A DNA stretch of 64,000 nucleotides. Source: CAZCAC01 sp964496575 (GTDB lineage Bacteria > Planctomycetota > UBA1135 > GCA-002686595). Shown here one piece after another: positions 34,306 through 42,199 of the stretch (positions are counted from its first letter, which is position 1; each line of letters starts with the position of its first letter). The notes below the pieces were generated by a model, which was given only the letters and a program-made list of their open reading frames with translations, was not told the origin of the DNA and searched no databases. Position numbers and translations under genes: made by a program. The DNA lies in NCBI GenBank assembly GCA_964496575.1, contig CAZCAC010000002.1:62001-126000 (forward strand), read 5' to 3'.

Positions 34306-35496
34306 ATGAAGACGATCGACATGGACGATTTCGACCCGCCCGAGGGCGGCGGCCGGAGAGGGCCGAAGTTCAGACGCCCGACCGAATTCCAGATCCCACC
34401 CGTGAAGACCCTGCTCTGGGGAGCGATGACCGCCTTTGTGCTGCTGGTCCTCGCGATCCTGGGTTTCACCGGAAACCTGGGCGTCATCAACATCCAGGAT
34501 GACCAGGTGGCGGTGAAGATGAACTACCTCACCGGCTCACGGGAGGTGATCACCTCGCCGGGCTACAAGGTGTACATCCCCTTCATCCAGGAGGTCTTCC
34601 CGCTCGACCGGACGCCGCAGAAGTACACGATGGAGGGGTCACGCATGAGGAGCGACAACCACGTCCCCTTCCTGACCGTTCGGGCCAGCGATGGCTCGAA
34701 CTTCTGGTTCGAATCGCTGGAGATCAACTACTCGATCCTGCCCAGCCAGGCCGGCGACCTGATCGACGACTCGGGAATCGGCGATGCCTTCAAGCGCGAC
34801 TGGATCCGGGCCTACGCCCGCTCGATCCTCCGCGACGAGTTCGGGCGCTTCTCGGCGACCGAAGTGGCCAAGTCGGGAAGCTACGAGTCGGCCAGCCTGC
34901 AGAGCGTCGACCGGCTGAACGAGCTCCTGAACCCGCACGGCATCCAGATCCTGAACATCATCACCCCGATGCCCAAGTTCGACCCGGCGTACGAGAGTGC
35001 GATCGACGAGCGTAAGGTCGCCGACCAGGACGTGGAGCGGCTCATGGTCTTCGAGGAGCAGCTGATGCAGGAACGCGGCCAGAAGCTGGCCGAGGTCGAG
35101 AAGGACAAGGAGATCGAGTGGCAGGTGCAGCAGGGCGAGCTGATCAAGGAGGTCAAGGGAGCGGAGCGCGAGGCGATCTTCGTCAAGAAGGGCGCTGACG
35201 AGTACAAGGTCACCCGCGAAGCAGAGGGGCAGGCCGAGCTGGATCGCGATACGGCGATCGCCGAGGGCATGCGCGCCAAGTACACCAAGGAGGCGGAAGG
35301 CATCGTGGCCCGAGCTGCCGCTCTCGAGAAGCGAGGCAGGGTGGTCGTCCGCGAGGCGTTGATCGAGAAGCTGGCCAACATTCGCTTCACCCTGATTCCA
35401 TACAACCGAGATCCATCCCCGAAACGCATCGAGCACCTGGAAGGCACCGACCGGGCCCGTGAGGCCAGTGCCGCTACCGAAGGAGGTCAGCGATGA
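34306..35496 (+). CDS. SPFH/band 7 membrane protein, first of a pair
   Basis: 396 aa from ATG 34306 (AGGAA upstream). A cytoplasmic N-terminus (1-35) leads to one membrane segment (TLLWGAMTAFVLLVLAILGF) and the band 7 domain (about 65-230), then a long charged coiled coil (LAEVEKDKEIEWQVQQGELI). This is the HflK/HflC/prohibitin architecture. Such proteins form ring-shaped membrane cages that organise proteases or lipids. The stop overlaps the start of the second SPFH gene by 4 nt, so they likely form a hetero-oligomer. Confidence 0.9.
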   Translation: MKTIDMDDFDPPEGGGRRGPKFRRPTEFQIPPVKTLLWGAMTAFVLLVLAILGFTGNLGVINIQDDQVAVKMNYLTGSREVITSPGYKVYIPFIQEVFPLDRTPQKYTMEGSRMRSDNHVPFLTVRASDGSNFWFESLEINYSILPSQAGDLIDDSGIGDAFKRDWIRAYARSILRDEFGRFSATEVAKSGSYESASLQSVDRLNELLNPHGIQILNIITPMPKFDPAYESAIDERKVADQDVERLMVFEEQLMQERGQKLAEVEKDKEIEWQVQQGELIKEVKGAEREAIFVKKGADEYKVTREAEGQAELDRDTAIAEGMRAKYTKEAEGIVARAAALEKRGRVVVREALIEKLANIRFTLIPYNRDPSPKRIEHLEGTDRAREASAATEGGQR

Positions 35497-36587
35497 AGTT
35501 CCTCAAGATCTTCCTGGGATTCTTCGCCTTCCTCGGCCTCCTCGGATTCCTCATGGTCGCGCTCTTCGAGCGGATCGACCCCGGTGAGATCGGTGTCAAG
35601 CAGTACCAGCTGGGTTCCGGTGGTTACGCCGAGAAGGACTACCACGCCGGCTTCCACTGGGGGGTCACGGTATTCCACAAGTGGCACATCCTCGACCGTC
35701 GGACCCACTTCCTGACCTTCTCCGAGGCCAAGCAGCAGAGCGGCTACTCCCGGCGCCACACCAACGCCCAGGAGGTGCTACCGCTCGAGATCCGGACCAA
35801 GGACGATCAGCGCATCACGATCGACCTCACCGTCACCTACCGGATCATCGAAGGCGAAGCGCACATGCTCGTCGCCCTCGGGCGAAAGGCGGATTACAAG
35901 GAGCGTGTGGCGGCGATCGTGCGCGGAAAGTTGCGCGAGGCGCTCGGCAAGCTCGATCCGGAGCAGTTCGTCGACACGACCATCCGCCTCCAGGCGGCGC
36001 AGGACACCCTTCCGATCCTGGAAGAGGCTCTCGCCGAGTACCACGTGAAGCCGGAGGCGATCCTGATCCGCGCCATCCGCTTCCTCGACACCTACGAGGA
36101 GAAACTCCAGGCGAAGCAGCTCACGCAACAGCTCACCGAGCTGGCCCGGAGCAAGCGCAAGGTCGAGGACGCCCTCAAGGCGACCGGCAAGATCGAGAAG
36201 GAGACCGAAGCCTTGAAGAAGGAGGCGACCGCCGAGTGGGACAAGAAGCTTCAGGACGCGCTGTCGACCAACAACATCAAGGTGGCGGAGATCCTCGCCG
36301 ACGCGAAGATCTACGACAACCAGGTGCGCCCGCAGGCGGACGCCAACTACGAGAGGCTGGTCGCCGACGGCAAGCTCCTGATCGCCCAGGCGGAGGCGCT
36401 GCGCGACGAGCTGCGCAACGCCGCCCTCGATACGGAAGGCGGCCGCATCCTGCAGGCGCGCGACGCGGCGGAGAACCTGATCTTCGAAAGCGTGACCCTC
36501 AACTCCAATGACCCGTCGATTCCCAGCGTGATCGAGATCGACAAGCTGGTGGACCTTCTGGTCGGAGAAGGCGACGGGGAGGAGTAG
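35493..36587 (+). CDS. SPFH/band 7 membrane protein, second of a pair
   Basis: 364 aa from ATG 35493 with a strong AAGGAGG site. The N-terminal membrane segment is MKFLKIFLGFFAFLGLLGFL, followed by the band 7 domain (VKQYQLGSGGYAEKDYHAGF, EIRTKDDQRITIDLTVTYRI) and an extended coiled coil to about 330. The sequence ends in an acidic tail. It is translated by coupling with the preceding SPFH gene and is followed by a good intrinsic terminator, which closes the two-gene operon. Confidence 0.9.
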   Translation: MKFLKIFLGFFAFLGLLGFLMVALFERIDPGEIGVKQYQLGSGGYAEKDYHAGFHWGVTVFHKWHILDRRTHFLTFSEAKQQSGYSRRHTNAQEVLPLEIRTKDDQRITIDLTVTYRIIEGEAHMLVALGRKADYKERVAAIVRGKLREALGKLDPEQFVDTTIRLQAAQDTLPILEEALAEYHVKPEAILIRAIRFLDTYEEKLQAKQLTQQLTELARSKRKVEDALKATGKIEKETEALKKEATAEWDKKLQDALSTNNIKVAEILADAKIYDNQVRPQADANYERLVADGKLLIAQAEALRDELRNAALDTEGGRILQARDAAENLIFESVTLNSNDPSIPSVIEIDKLVDLLVGEGDGEE

Positions 36588-36623
36588 CGGCCGCGCACTC
36601 CGCCCTGGAGACGAGGGTAGTAC

Positions 36624-36655
36624 GCGGGAGGCGGCCGGCCGCCTCCCGCTTTTTC
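36624..36655 (+). terminator. Intrinsic terminator of the SPFH operon
   Basis: A perfect 26-nt GC-rich palindrome at 36624-36649 followed at once by a run of five T residues, about 37 nt past the stop codon. It is the clearest factor-independent terminator in the window. Confidence 0.88.
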
Positions 36656-36659
36656 ATTG

Positions 36660-36688
36660 GTACGGAGGAGGTTTCCCTGACTCCGTAC
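36660..36688. repeat. Short REP-like element (copy B)
   Basis: GTACGGAG at 36660-36667 pairs with CTCCGTAC at 36681-36688, and the right arm reads TTTCCCTGACTCCGTAC, the same end sequence as the larger palindrome at 20891. It looks like a truncated copy, placed directly after the terminator. Confidence 0.6.
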
Positions 36689-36787
36689 TCGAAAAACACC
36701 GATCTCGAGAACCGTGGGAGTGAGACGGGACATTCGGGGCCTGAAAGACACCCAAGACCCCGTGACCCAAGTCCACCACCTCGATTC

Positions 36788-37381
36788 ATGAAGCCGAAGG
36801 CCCTCTGCGCAGTGCTCGTTCTCGTTCCTCTTCTTTCGTGCCAGGAGAACCACGTCGACACACCCGATGTGGGCGCGGAATCCGAGTCCCCTCGAAGCCT
36901 GAGTGCGGCGGAGACCGAGCTCCTGGTACGAGCCTTCCAGGGTGGTGCGAGTGCGGCTGTGCCTGCCGAGGATGCTCCCGTTCGAGTGGTAGATCCTCTC
37001 TTCCGGGCCAAGCAAGCGCTCAGCAGCGGGGGGGACAACGGCCGCGCGCTGACACCAGAGTCGCTCCAGAAGCTGAGCACCATCGTCGGCCGGATCCAGG
37101 AAGAGAGATCCGCGACCATGGAACAGGTGCAGTCCGTGTTCTCCAGCGTAGTCGACCGCAAGGTGGTCGAGGGGGACTACGTTCCCTACGTCTCCACGAA
37201 CACGACGAAGCTACGAAGGACGTGGCTTCATCATGAGATCCGCGAGCTCGATGATGGGTCCAAGGTCCTGGTGGTCATTCGAGCTGGTGAGGACCGAGGT
37301 CTCGATGGCCTGGCCACCTTGCCGAGCGAGCAAAAGGAACTCGCAGAGAGAGAGCTCCGCAGTTTCTTCGAGGCGATCTGA
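36788..37381 (+). CDS. Small predicted lipoprotein of unknown function
   Basis: 197 aa from ATG 36788. The signal ends in a lipobox (MKPKALCAVLVLVPLLSC), predicting lipid attachment at Cys18. The rest is polar and probably helical, with no recognisable domain (TPESLQKLSTIVGRIQEERS, then TWLHHEIRELDDGSKVLVVI). The next gene starts about 45 nt downstream on the same strand. I do not recognise the family. Confidence 0.7.
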   Translation: MKPKALCAVLVLVPLLSCQENHVDTPDVGAESESPRSLSAAETELLVRAFQGGASAAVPAEDAPVRVVDPLFRAKQALSSGGDNGRALTPESLQKLSTIVGRIQEERSATMEQVQSVFSSVVDRKVVEGDYVPYVSTNTTKLRRTWLHHEIRELDDGSKVLVVIRAGEDRGLDGLATLPSEQKELAERELRSFFEAI

Positions 37382-37425
37382 GAGTTGATCGCCTTCTTCG
37401 ACTTACCCCAACCTGGCTACCCACG

Positions 37426-37956
37426 ATGAGTCGTGTAATGAATGTGAAGTCACTTGTCCTCCCTTCCCTCGTCCTGGCGGCAGCAATCACGGCGACCGCC
37501 TACGCGAGCCCCTTCCCCCCCGCTCCCGATGGAGAGTGCCCGCCTTCCTGTGAGTGCTACGCCGAGATCAGCTTCATCGACAATCCGGACATCGGTGACT
37601 ACCTCGACGGAATATGGGGATACAACCAATCGGAAAACGGCTGTTGCGCAGAGGACGGCTGTGAAGCGAGCCCGTGCGAGTTCGGCATCGATCTCTGGGC
37701 GCTCGCCGAGTCGGGATGGGACCTGGGTTTCGTCTGGGGCAGCCCTGACCAGAGCACCCAAGACGCACTCGGGAACGGACAGTTCGCGATCACCGGATCC
37801 AGCGCGGATGTCTCCCTGGCCTTCGACCTCGACTGTGACAACTCCGCCTGGATGGAGATGTACGCCTTCAGGACCGGTAGTGGTGGGCCGGAGATCGTCC
37901 TGCTGAGCGTCTACTTCGCCGAGTGCTACAACTGCGAGGCCGCCACGGGGCACTGA
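37426..37956 (+). CDS. Small secreted Cys-rich protein of unknown function
   Basis: 176 aa from ATG 37426; the ATG at 37438 (MNVKSLVLPSLVLAAAITAT) gives a cleaner signal peptide and may be the true start. The mature part is acidic and has about ten Cys residues in pairs (CPPSCECY, NGCCAEDGC, ECYNCEA), implying disulfides and an extracellular location. No family is recognised. It is followed by a REP-like palindrome. Confidence 0.7.
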   Translation: MSRVMNVKSLVLPSLVLAAAITATAYASPFPPAPDGECPPSCECYAEISFIDNPDIGDYLDGIWGYNQSENGCCAEDGCEASPCEFGIDLWALAESGWDLGFVWGSPDQSTQDALGNGQFAITGSSADVSLAFDLDCDNSAWMEMYAFRTGSGGPEIVLLSVYFAECYNCEAATGH

Positions 37957-38008
37957 GCGCCCTGTTGCGACGTCAGGCGGCTTCCATTCAGTCGCCGTCC
38001 ACTCTCGT

Positions 38009-38076
38009 CAGTGCGGAGTCAGGGCATGCGGGTGCGGGGGAGATTGCCCTGACTCCGTGCTGCTGACTCCGCACTG
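38009..38076. repeat. REP-like palindromic element (copy C)
   Basis: The left arm CAGTGCGGAGTCAG (38009-38022) pairs perfectly with CTGACTCCGCACTG (38063-38076). Between them a third arm, TTGCCCTGACTCCG (38045-38058), also matches the left arm, so two alternative hairpins are possible. The arms are close to those at 20891-20967 (GTACGGAGTCAGGGCA). The element ends 13 nt before the next ATG, and a TACAAT sequence (38078-38083) lies directly at its edge. Confidence 0.75.
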
Positions 38077-38089
38077 CTACAATCTGTGC

Positions 38090-39262
38090 ATGGTCCTCTC
38101 GCGCCCGCCTTGGAGACCCCGCCTCGCCTCGGTACTCGCTCCGGCCCTCCTCGCCTCGCTCCTCCCCGCAGTCACTTCGCCGCAGGACGACCTGGCGCCG
38201 GCGCACGAGTTCCTGCTCGAGTACCGCGAGGAGCTCGCCGGCCCGAACCTCTGGCCACCGGAGGTCCACTGGGATGCGGATCGCACGCCCCTCCCCGAGC
38301 TGGGGGGCCTCGAAGTCCGACGTGGAGCGCTCCGGATCGGCGAGAGTCGAGTCGTGCGTCTCGCCTGGGACGGGGCGCAGAGAACGCTGTACGTCGATCG
38401 CAACCAGAACGGGGATCTCTCCGACGACGAGCCCATCGAGCGGGTCGAGCGCCGCGATCGAGGGCCGGTCTACGAGCACATCGAGCTCCACGCGCCGGAG
38501 GGGCCGGAGCACGGGATGTGGAAGGTCCTGCTGCCAGTCGAGCGTCCGGGAACATCGACTCCCGATGGCATCGCCGTCGTGACGTCGGGGTGGACGGGAA
38601 CCGTTGAGCTCGGAGGGATGAAGTACCGGTTCGATGCCTTCGACAACCTCGACGGAGTCTTCACTCCCGGTACCGATCAGCTGGAACTGCGGGCCGAGAC
38701 GAACGCCGCCGGCGTACGCATAGGCGATGCGGACGCCCTGCCCGAGAGCGTATTGCTGGGCACCAGGCTCTACGATCTCTCGCTCTCGCTCGATGCCGGG
38801 GAAGACGGAGGGACCGTCCGGGCGACCTTCACCGAGAGCTCGATCCCGCTGTTCGACTGCGAGCTCCTCGGCACCCACCTCGCCAGCTTGAAGCTCGAGC
38901 CGACCGGTGAGGTGGCTCCCTCCATGATGATCCTCCTGGTGAGGCCCTCGGGGAGGTTGCGGCTACCAGAGGGGGAATACCAGGCGAGGATCGAGATCGA
39001 TGGTGGCGAGCTCGGCTGGCTCCGGTCGAGGGTCGGCGTCGTCGTGCACGCGGAAGGAGAGAGTGTCCTGCGCGCGGGCTGTCCGCTCGACAACAGCATC
39101 GACTACCGGCGCAGCGGGGCGGCGACCCTGGAGATCGAGTACCAGCTACGCGGGCAGGGAGGCGAGAAGTACGAGCTTCAGCCTTCGTGCGTCCCCGACC
39201 GACGCTTCGTCGTGTGTGTCGGGGATCGGGAGGTCGGTTCGGCGGATTTCCGCTACGGCTGA
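38090..39262 (+). CDS. Secreted protein of unknown function with a calcium-loop-like motif
   Basis: 390 aa from ATG 38090. A signal peptide (LASVLAPALLASLLPAVTS) is followed by a beta-rich protein. DRNQNGDLSDDEPI at about 105 resembles an EF-hand or dockerin calcium loop. The remainder contains jelly-roll-like strands (GRLRLPEGEYQARIEIDGGE) but no known domain. No Shine-Dalgarno is seen, and the TACAAT 5 nt upstream of the ATG suggests a leaderless or very short-leader transcript. The REP-like element overlaps its promoter region. Confidence 0.72.
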   Translation: MVLSRPPWRPRLASVLAPALLASLLPAVTSPQDDLAPAHEFLLEYREELAGPNLWPPEVHWDADRTPLPELGGLEVRRGALRIGESRVVRLAWDGAQRTLYVDRNQNGDLSDDEPIERVERRDRGPVYEHIELHAPEGPEHGMWKVLLPVERPGTSTPDGIAVVTSGWTGTVELGGMKYRFDAFDNLDGVFTPGTDQLELRAETNAAGVRIGDADALPESVLLGTRLYDLSLSLDAGEDGGTVRATFTESSIPLFDCELLGTHLASLKLEPTGEVAPSMMILLVRPSGRLRLPEGEYQARIEIDGGELGWLRSRVGVVVHAEGESVLRAGCPLDNSIDYRRSGAATLEIEYQLRGQGGEKYELQPSCVPDRRFVVCVGDREVGSADFRYG

Positions 39263-39325
39263 GGCAGTGGCCTCTGCACGTACTCATGGCGAGTACCGAT
39301 CACCGCGACTGGCCAGCTCCACCTG

Positions 39326-40072
39326 ATGTCCGAGTGCGACCTCGGCGGACTGGGCCCGACGCGTGGCAGCCCGGTCATCTGCCCGTGGCCGTGGACCGAT
39401 CATCTCTGGATGTTCCTGCCGCTGGTGTTGCTGGCACCGCTCTTCGGGCTGCGATGGAACAGGAGCCGGAGCGCGGCGGCGATCCTGCTCCCCACCCTGG
39501 CCATCTACTTCCTCTGGATTCCGCTGACGATGCTGCTCGGGGAGAACACGAGGGCGGCGGAGAGAATGCTCGAGATGTTGGCGATCGGGCTCGGAGCCAC
39601 CGGCCTGCTGGTCCCGTGGATCGTGACTGGCAACTGGTGGTGGACCTGGGCCCGGGCTCTGATCGTGGTCATTCCCATCGAGTGCCTGGCGTGTCTCTGC
39701 CTCTCCTTCGGCGGCTACGACTTGCTCTCCCTCCAGGGCCCGCAGCTGACGGTCACCTTGATCGGCTCGGTGATCCTGATCAGCAGTGCCGTGCTCGCCG
39801 CCCGCTCCTGTCACGGGGAGTTCAGCGCCGAGCGCTTCATGACCCGGATGTTGGGTTGGCTCCTGGTCTGCGCGCCGCTGGCGGTACTCGTTCCGGTCGC
39901 CCTGATCGAGGGTCCCGTGGAAGTGCTTCGGGGGCTCGACGAGATCCTCCCCGTGATCTTCGTGCTGGGAGTCGCGTGTCTGATCCTGACCGTGCCGTTC
40001 CTGTTGCTGGGCCTGTTCAGCGGAAACTTCCGCGAGCGGCTACGGGTGGCGCTGGAACGGGGCCAGGTGTAG
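39326..40072 (+). CDS. Polytopic membrane protein of unknown function
   Basis: 248 aa from ATG 39326. About seven membrane segments are visible (for example WMFLPLVLLAPLFGLRW, ILLPTLAIYFLWIPLTMLLG, LGWLLVCAPLAVLVPVALI, IFVLGVACLILTVPFLLLGL). No conserved functional motif is seen. It starts about 64 nt after the preceding secreted-protein gene in the same direction and may be co-transcribed with it. Confidence 0.75.
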   Translation: MSECDLGGLGPTRGSPVICPWPWTDHLWMFLPLVLLAPLFGLRWNRSRSAAAILLPTLAIYFLWIPLTMLLGENTRAAERMLEMLAIGLGATGLLVPWIVTGNWWWTWARALIVVIPIECLACLCLSFGGYDLLSLQGPQLTVTLIGSVILISSAVLAARSCHGEFSAERFMTRMLGWLLVCAPLAVLVPVALIEGPVEVLRGLDEILPVIFVLGVACLILTVPFLLLGLFSGNFRERLRVALERGQV

Positions 40073-40297
40073 GCGGACGAACCCTCTCGGCGTGACATCA
40101 GAGCCTTCTCACAGATGACTCCGTACCGCCCGAGCGACCGATACCGAGCCCTTGACTCACCCAGTTCCGGAATCGGTCCTGCAAAGACCGAGTGTGACCC
40201 GGCAGCGAGGACCACCTATTGACACCGGATGGCCGGCACGTCGGGTCGTGCCGCCAGCAGCTCTCCTTTCATCGGGTACTCGCTCTGGGAGATAGCG

Positions 40298-41389
40298 ATG
40301 ATGAACATCCGATCCATGGTCGCCGGGGCACCGGTGCGGCTCGTGACCTCAGTTCTCGTGATCGCCTGGGGATCGGCGTCGGCACAGACGATCGCCGTGA
40401 CCTTCGACGGTCTGCAGGAGGGGGTCATGACGGAGACCTACGTCGAGAACGGCGTCACCTTCTTCGACTTCGACCCGCGCTACGCGATCATCGCCCCCTA
40501 CTTCTCCGCGGAGGAGGCCACCGATGTCCTCTCTGAGTTCCCCGACTTCACCTCGCCGATGGTCCTCGGATTCAACGGTTTCTCGCCCGGGGGCAACGTC
40601 TCCTTCTGTCGTTGCGGGAGCTTCAAGATCGCTCCCCCGGAGGTCTTCGAGGAGGTGTCCATGCACCTCTACGTCATCAGCAACGCCTGGGTCGAGGGGA
40701 ACAAGGTCACCCTCCAGGCCTGGCGCAACGGCGCAATCGTCGACACGGACCACTTCCTCAACCCTGTGGAGTGGGGGCCACATCACTTCGAGCTGGCCAT
40801 CTCCGGGACGCCCTTCGACGAGCTGAGAGTCGTGGGCACGGGACCCCTCCAGAAGGGCTGCTTCCTGGCCGTGCTGGACACCGTGTTCCTCGGCCCCGTT
40901 CCAACCGTCGGGACCTACTGCGTCGGCGACCCCGGGGTGGGGACTCCCTGTCCTTGCGGTAACGACAACGATGGGAGTGTTCCCGGGTCGGGATGTGCGA
41001 ACGGTGTGTTCTCATCGGGGGCCCGGCTGGTCGGATCGGGTCTGGCGAGCGTTGGAGCGGACACCCTTGCTCTCGCCGCCTCGGGCCTGGAGCCGGGCAA
41101 CGTGGCGCTCTACTTCCAGGGAGACACGTCGATCAACGGCCGTGACGGGCTCCCCTTCGGAGAAGGACTGCGCTGCGTCGGCGGAAGCCCGGTCAAACTC
41201 CAGGTCCGGATCGCTTCGGCGAGCGGTAACGCGTCCACCGACGTCGCTATCGCCAGCACCGGAAACGTCTCCGCCGGGGACCGGAAGTACTACCAGTGCT
41301 GCTACCGCACATCGGCAAGCCCCGCGTGCGGTGGTGGGGCAGCCGGCTTCAACTTCACCAACGGGTGCGCGGTCACGTGGGTCCCCTGA
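40298..41389 (+). CDS. Secreted protein with Cys-rich C-terminal domain
   Basis: 363 aa from ATG 40298 (GGGAG 6 nt upstream; ATG 40301 is equivalent). A signal peptide (MVAGAPVRLVTSVLVIAWGS) precedes a beta-sandwich-like domain of residues 30-200 (VTFDGLQEGVMTETYVENGV), which resembles the carbohydrate-binding-like domains found in sorted secreted proteins. The terminal domain is residues 207-363 (40916-41386): YCVGDPGVGTPCPC, then YYQCCYR, ending VTWVP. The LYFQG-DT-SINGRDG segment carries a small insertion compared with other copies. Confidence 0.85.
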   Translation: MMNIRSMVAGAPVRLVTSVLVIAWGSASAQTIAVTFDGLQEGVMTETYVENGVTFFDFDPRYAIIAPYFSAEEATDVLSEFPDFTSPMVLGFNGFSPGGNVSFCRCGSFKIAPPEVFEEVSMHLYVISNAWVEGNKVTLQAWRNGAIVDTDHFLNPVEWGPHHFELAISGTPFDELRVVGTGPLQKGCFLAVLDTVFLGPVPTVGTYCVGDPGVGTPCPCGNDNDGSVPGSGCANGVFSSGARLVGSGLASVGADTLALAASGLEPGNVALYFQGDTSINGRDGLPFGEGLRCVGGSPVKLQVRIASASGNASTDVAIASTGNVSAGDRKYYQCCYRTSASPACGGGAAGFNFTNGCAVTWVP

Positions 41390-41582
41390 TTCGAACTCGA
41401 TTCTGGTGTCTCTGACCGCCGTCGAGAGGCGGGCTGGAACGCGGGGGGTGGCCCGAGCCGCCTCCCGCTCGTTTTGTGCTGTCATCCAGCCCGCGAGGCC
41501 GTATGAGGGGTTTTCTCCGGAAGTTCCAAGACCCCAGCTGCCGCCGCCGTTCCCCCCGCAGAAGGTCGAGACCGACTACACC

Positions 41583-42188
41583 ATGACCGAATCAAGCGAC
41601 GCACGGCTCCTCGAGGCCTGGCGCGGGGGCGACCCCGGGGCCTTCAACGAGCTCGTCCAGCGCTACCAGGATCCCCTGCTGAGACACGCGCGGGGCCTCC
41701 TGGGAGCGGGGAGTCCCTACGAGGACGTGGTGCAGGAGGTCTTCTTGAAGCTGGCTCGGGAACGGGTGGTCCTGCCGCCCGGCGATCCGAGCGGGCGAGG
41801 ACGGCAGCTGTCAGCCTGGCTGCACAAGGTCACGAGGAACGCTTGCATGGACATCATTCGATCGGAGTCGCGCAGGAAGTGGCGCGAGCGAGACGTCGCC
41901 CAGAGTGAACGCACTCAGGGCGACCTTCACCGCGTCGAGGCCGAGGACACACGGGCCCTGGTCGAGCGCGAGATCGAGAAGCTGCCGGTGGACCAGCGCG
42001 AGGTGCTGGTCCTTCGCCTCCTGGCGGAGCGCAGCTATCGCGAGATCGCCGACGTGACCGGTAAGAAGATCGGCACCGTCGGTTGGTTGATCAGCGAGGG
42101 GCTCAAGACCTTGAGCGGGAACCTCGCTCCTCTGGTGCAAGCGGATATCGGTACACGGGCCGGCGGCCCCGGAATGGGCGTGGCCTAG
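41583..42188 (+). CDS. ECF-type RNA polymerase sigma factor
   Basis: 201 aa from ATG 41583. Region 2 is DPLLRHARGLLGAGSPYEDV and VQEVFLKLARE; region 4 is LPVDQREVLVLRLLAERSYR with the helix-turn-helix EIADVTGKKIGTVGWLISEG. The following gene starts 11 nt downstream and begins with an anti-sigma-like segment, so the two are very likely a sigma/anti-sigma pair in one operon. The target regulon is unknown. Confidence 0.93.
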   Translation: MTESSDARLLEAWRGGDPGAFNELVQRYQDPLLRHARGLLGAGSPYEDVVQEVFLKLARERVVLPPGDPSGRGRQLSAWLHKVTRNACMDIIRSESRRKWRERDVAQSERTQGDLHRVEAEDTRALVEREIEKLPVDQREVLVLRLLAERSYREIADVTGKKIGTVGWLISEGLKTLSGNLAPLVQADIGTRAGGPGMGVA

Positions 42189-42199
42189 GAGCTTCTACG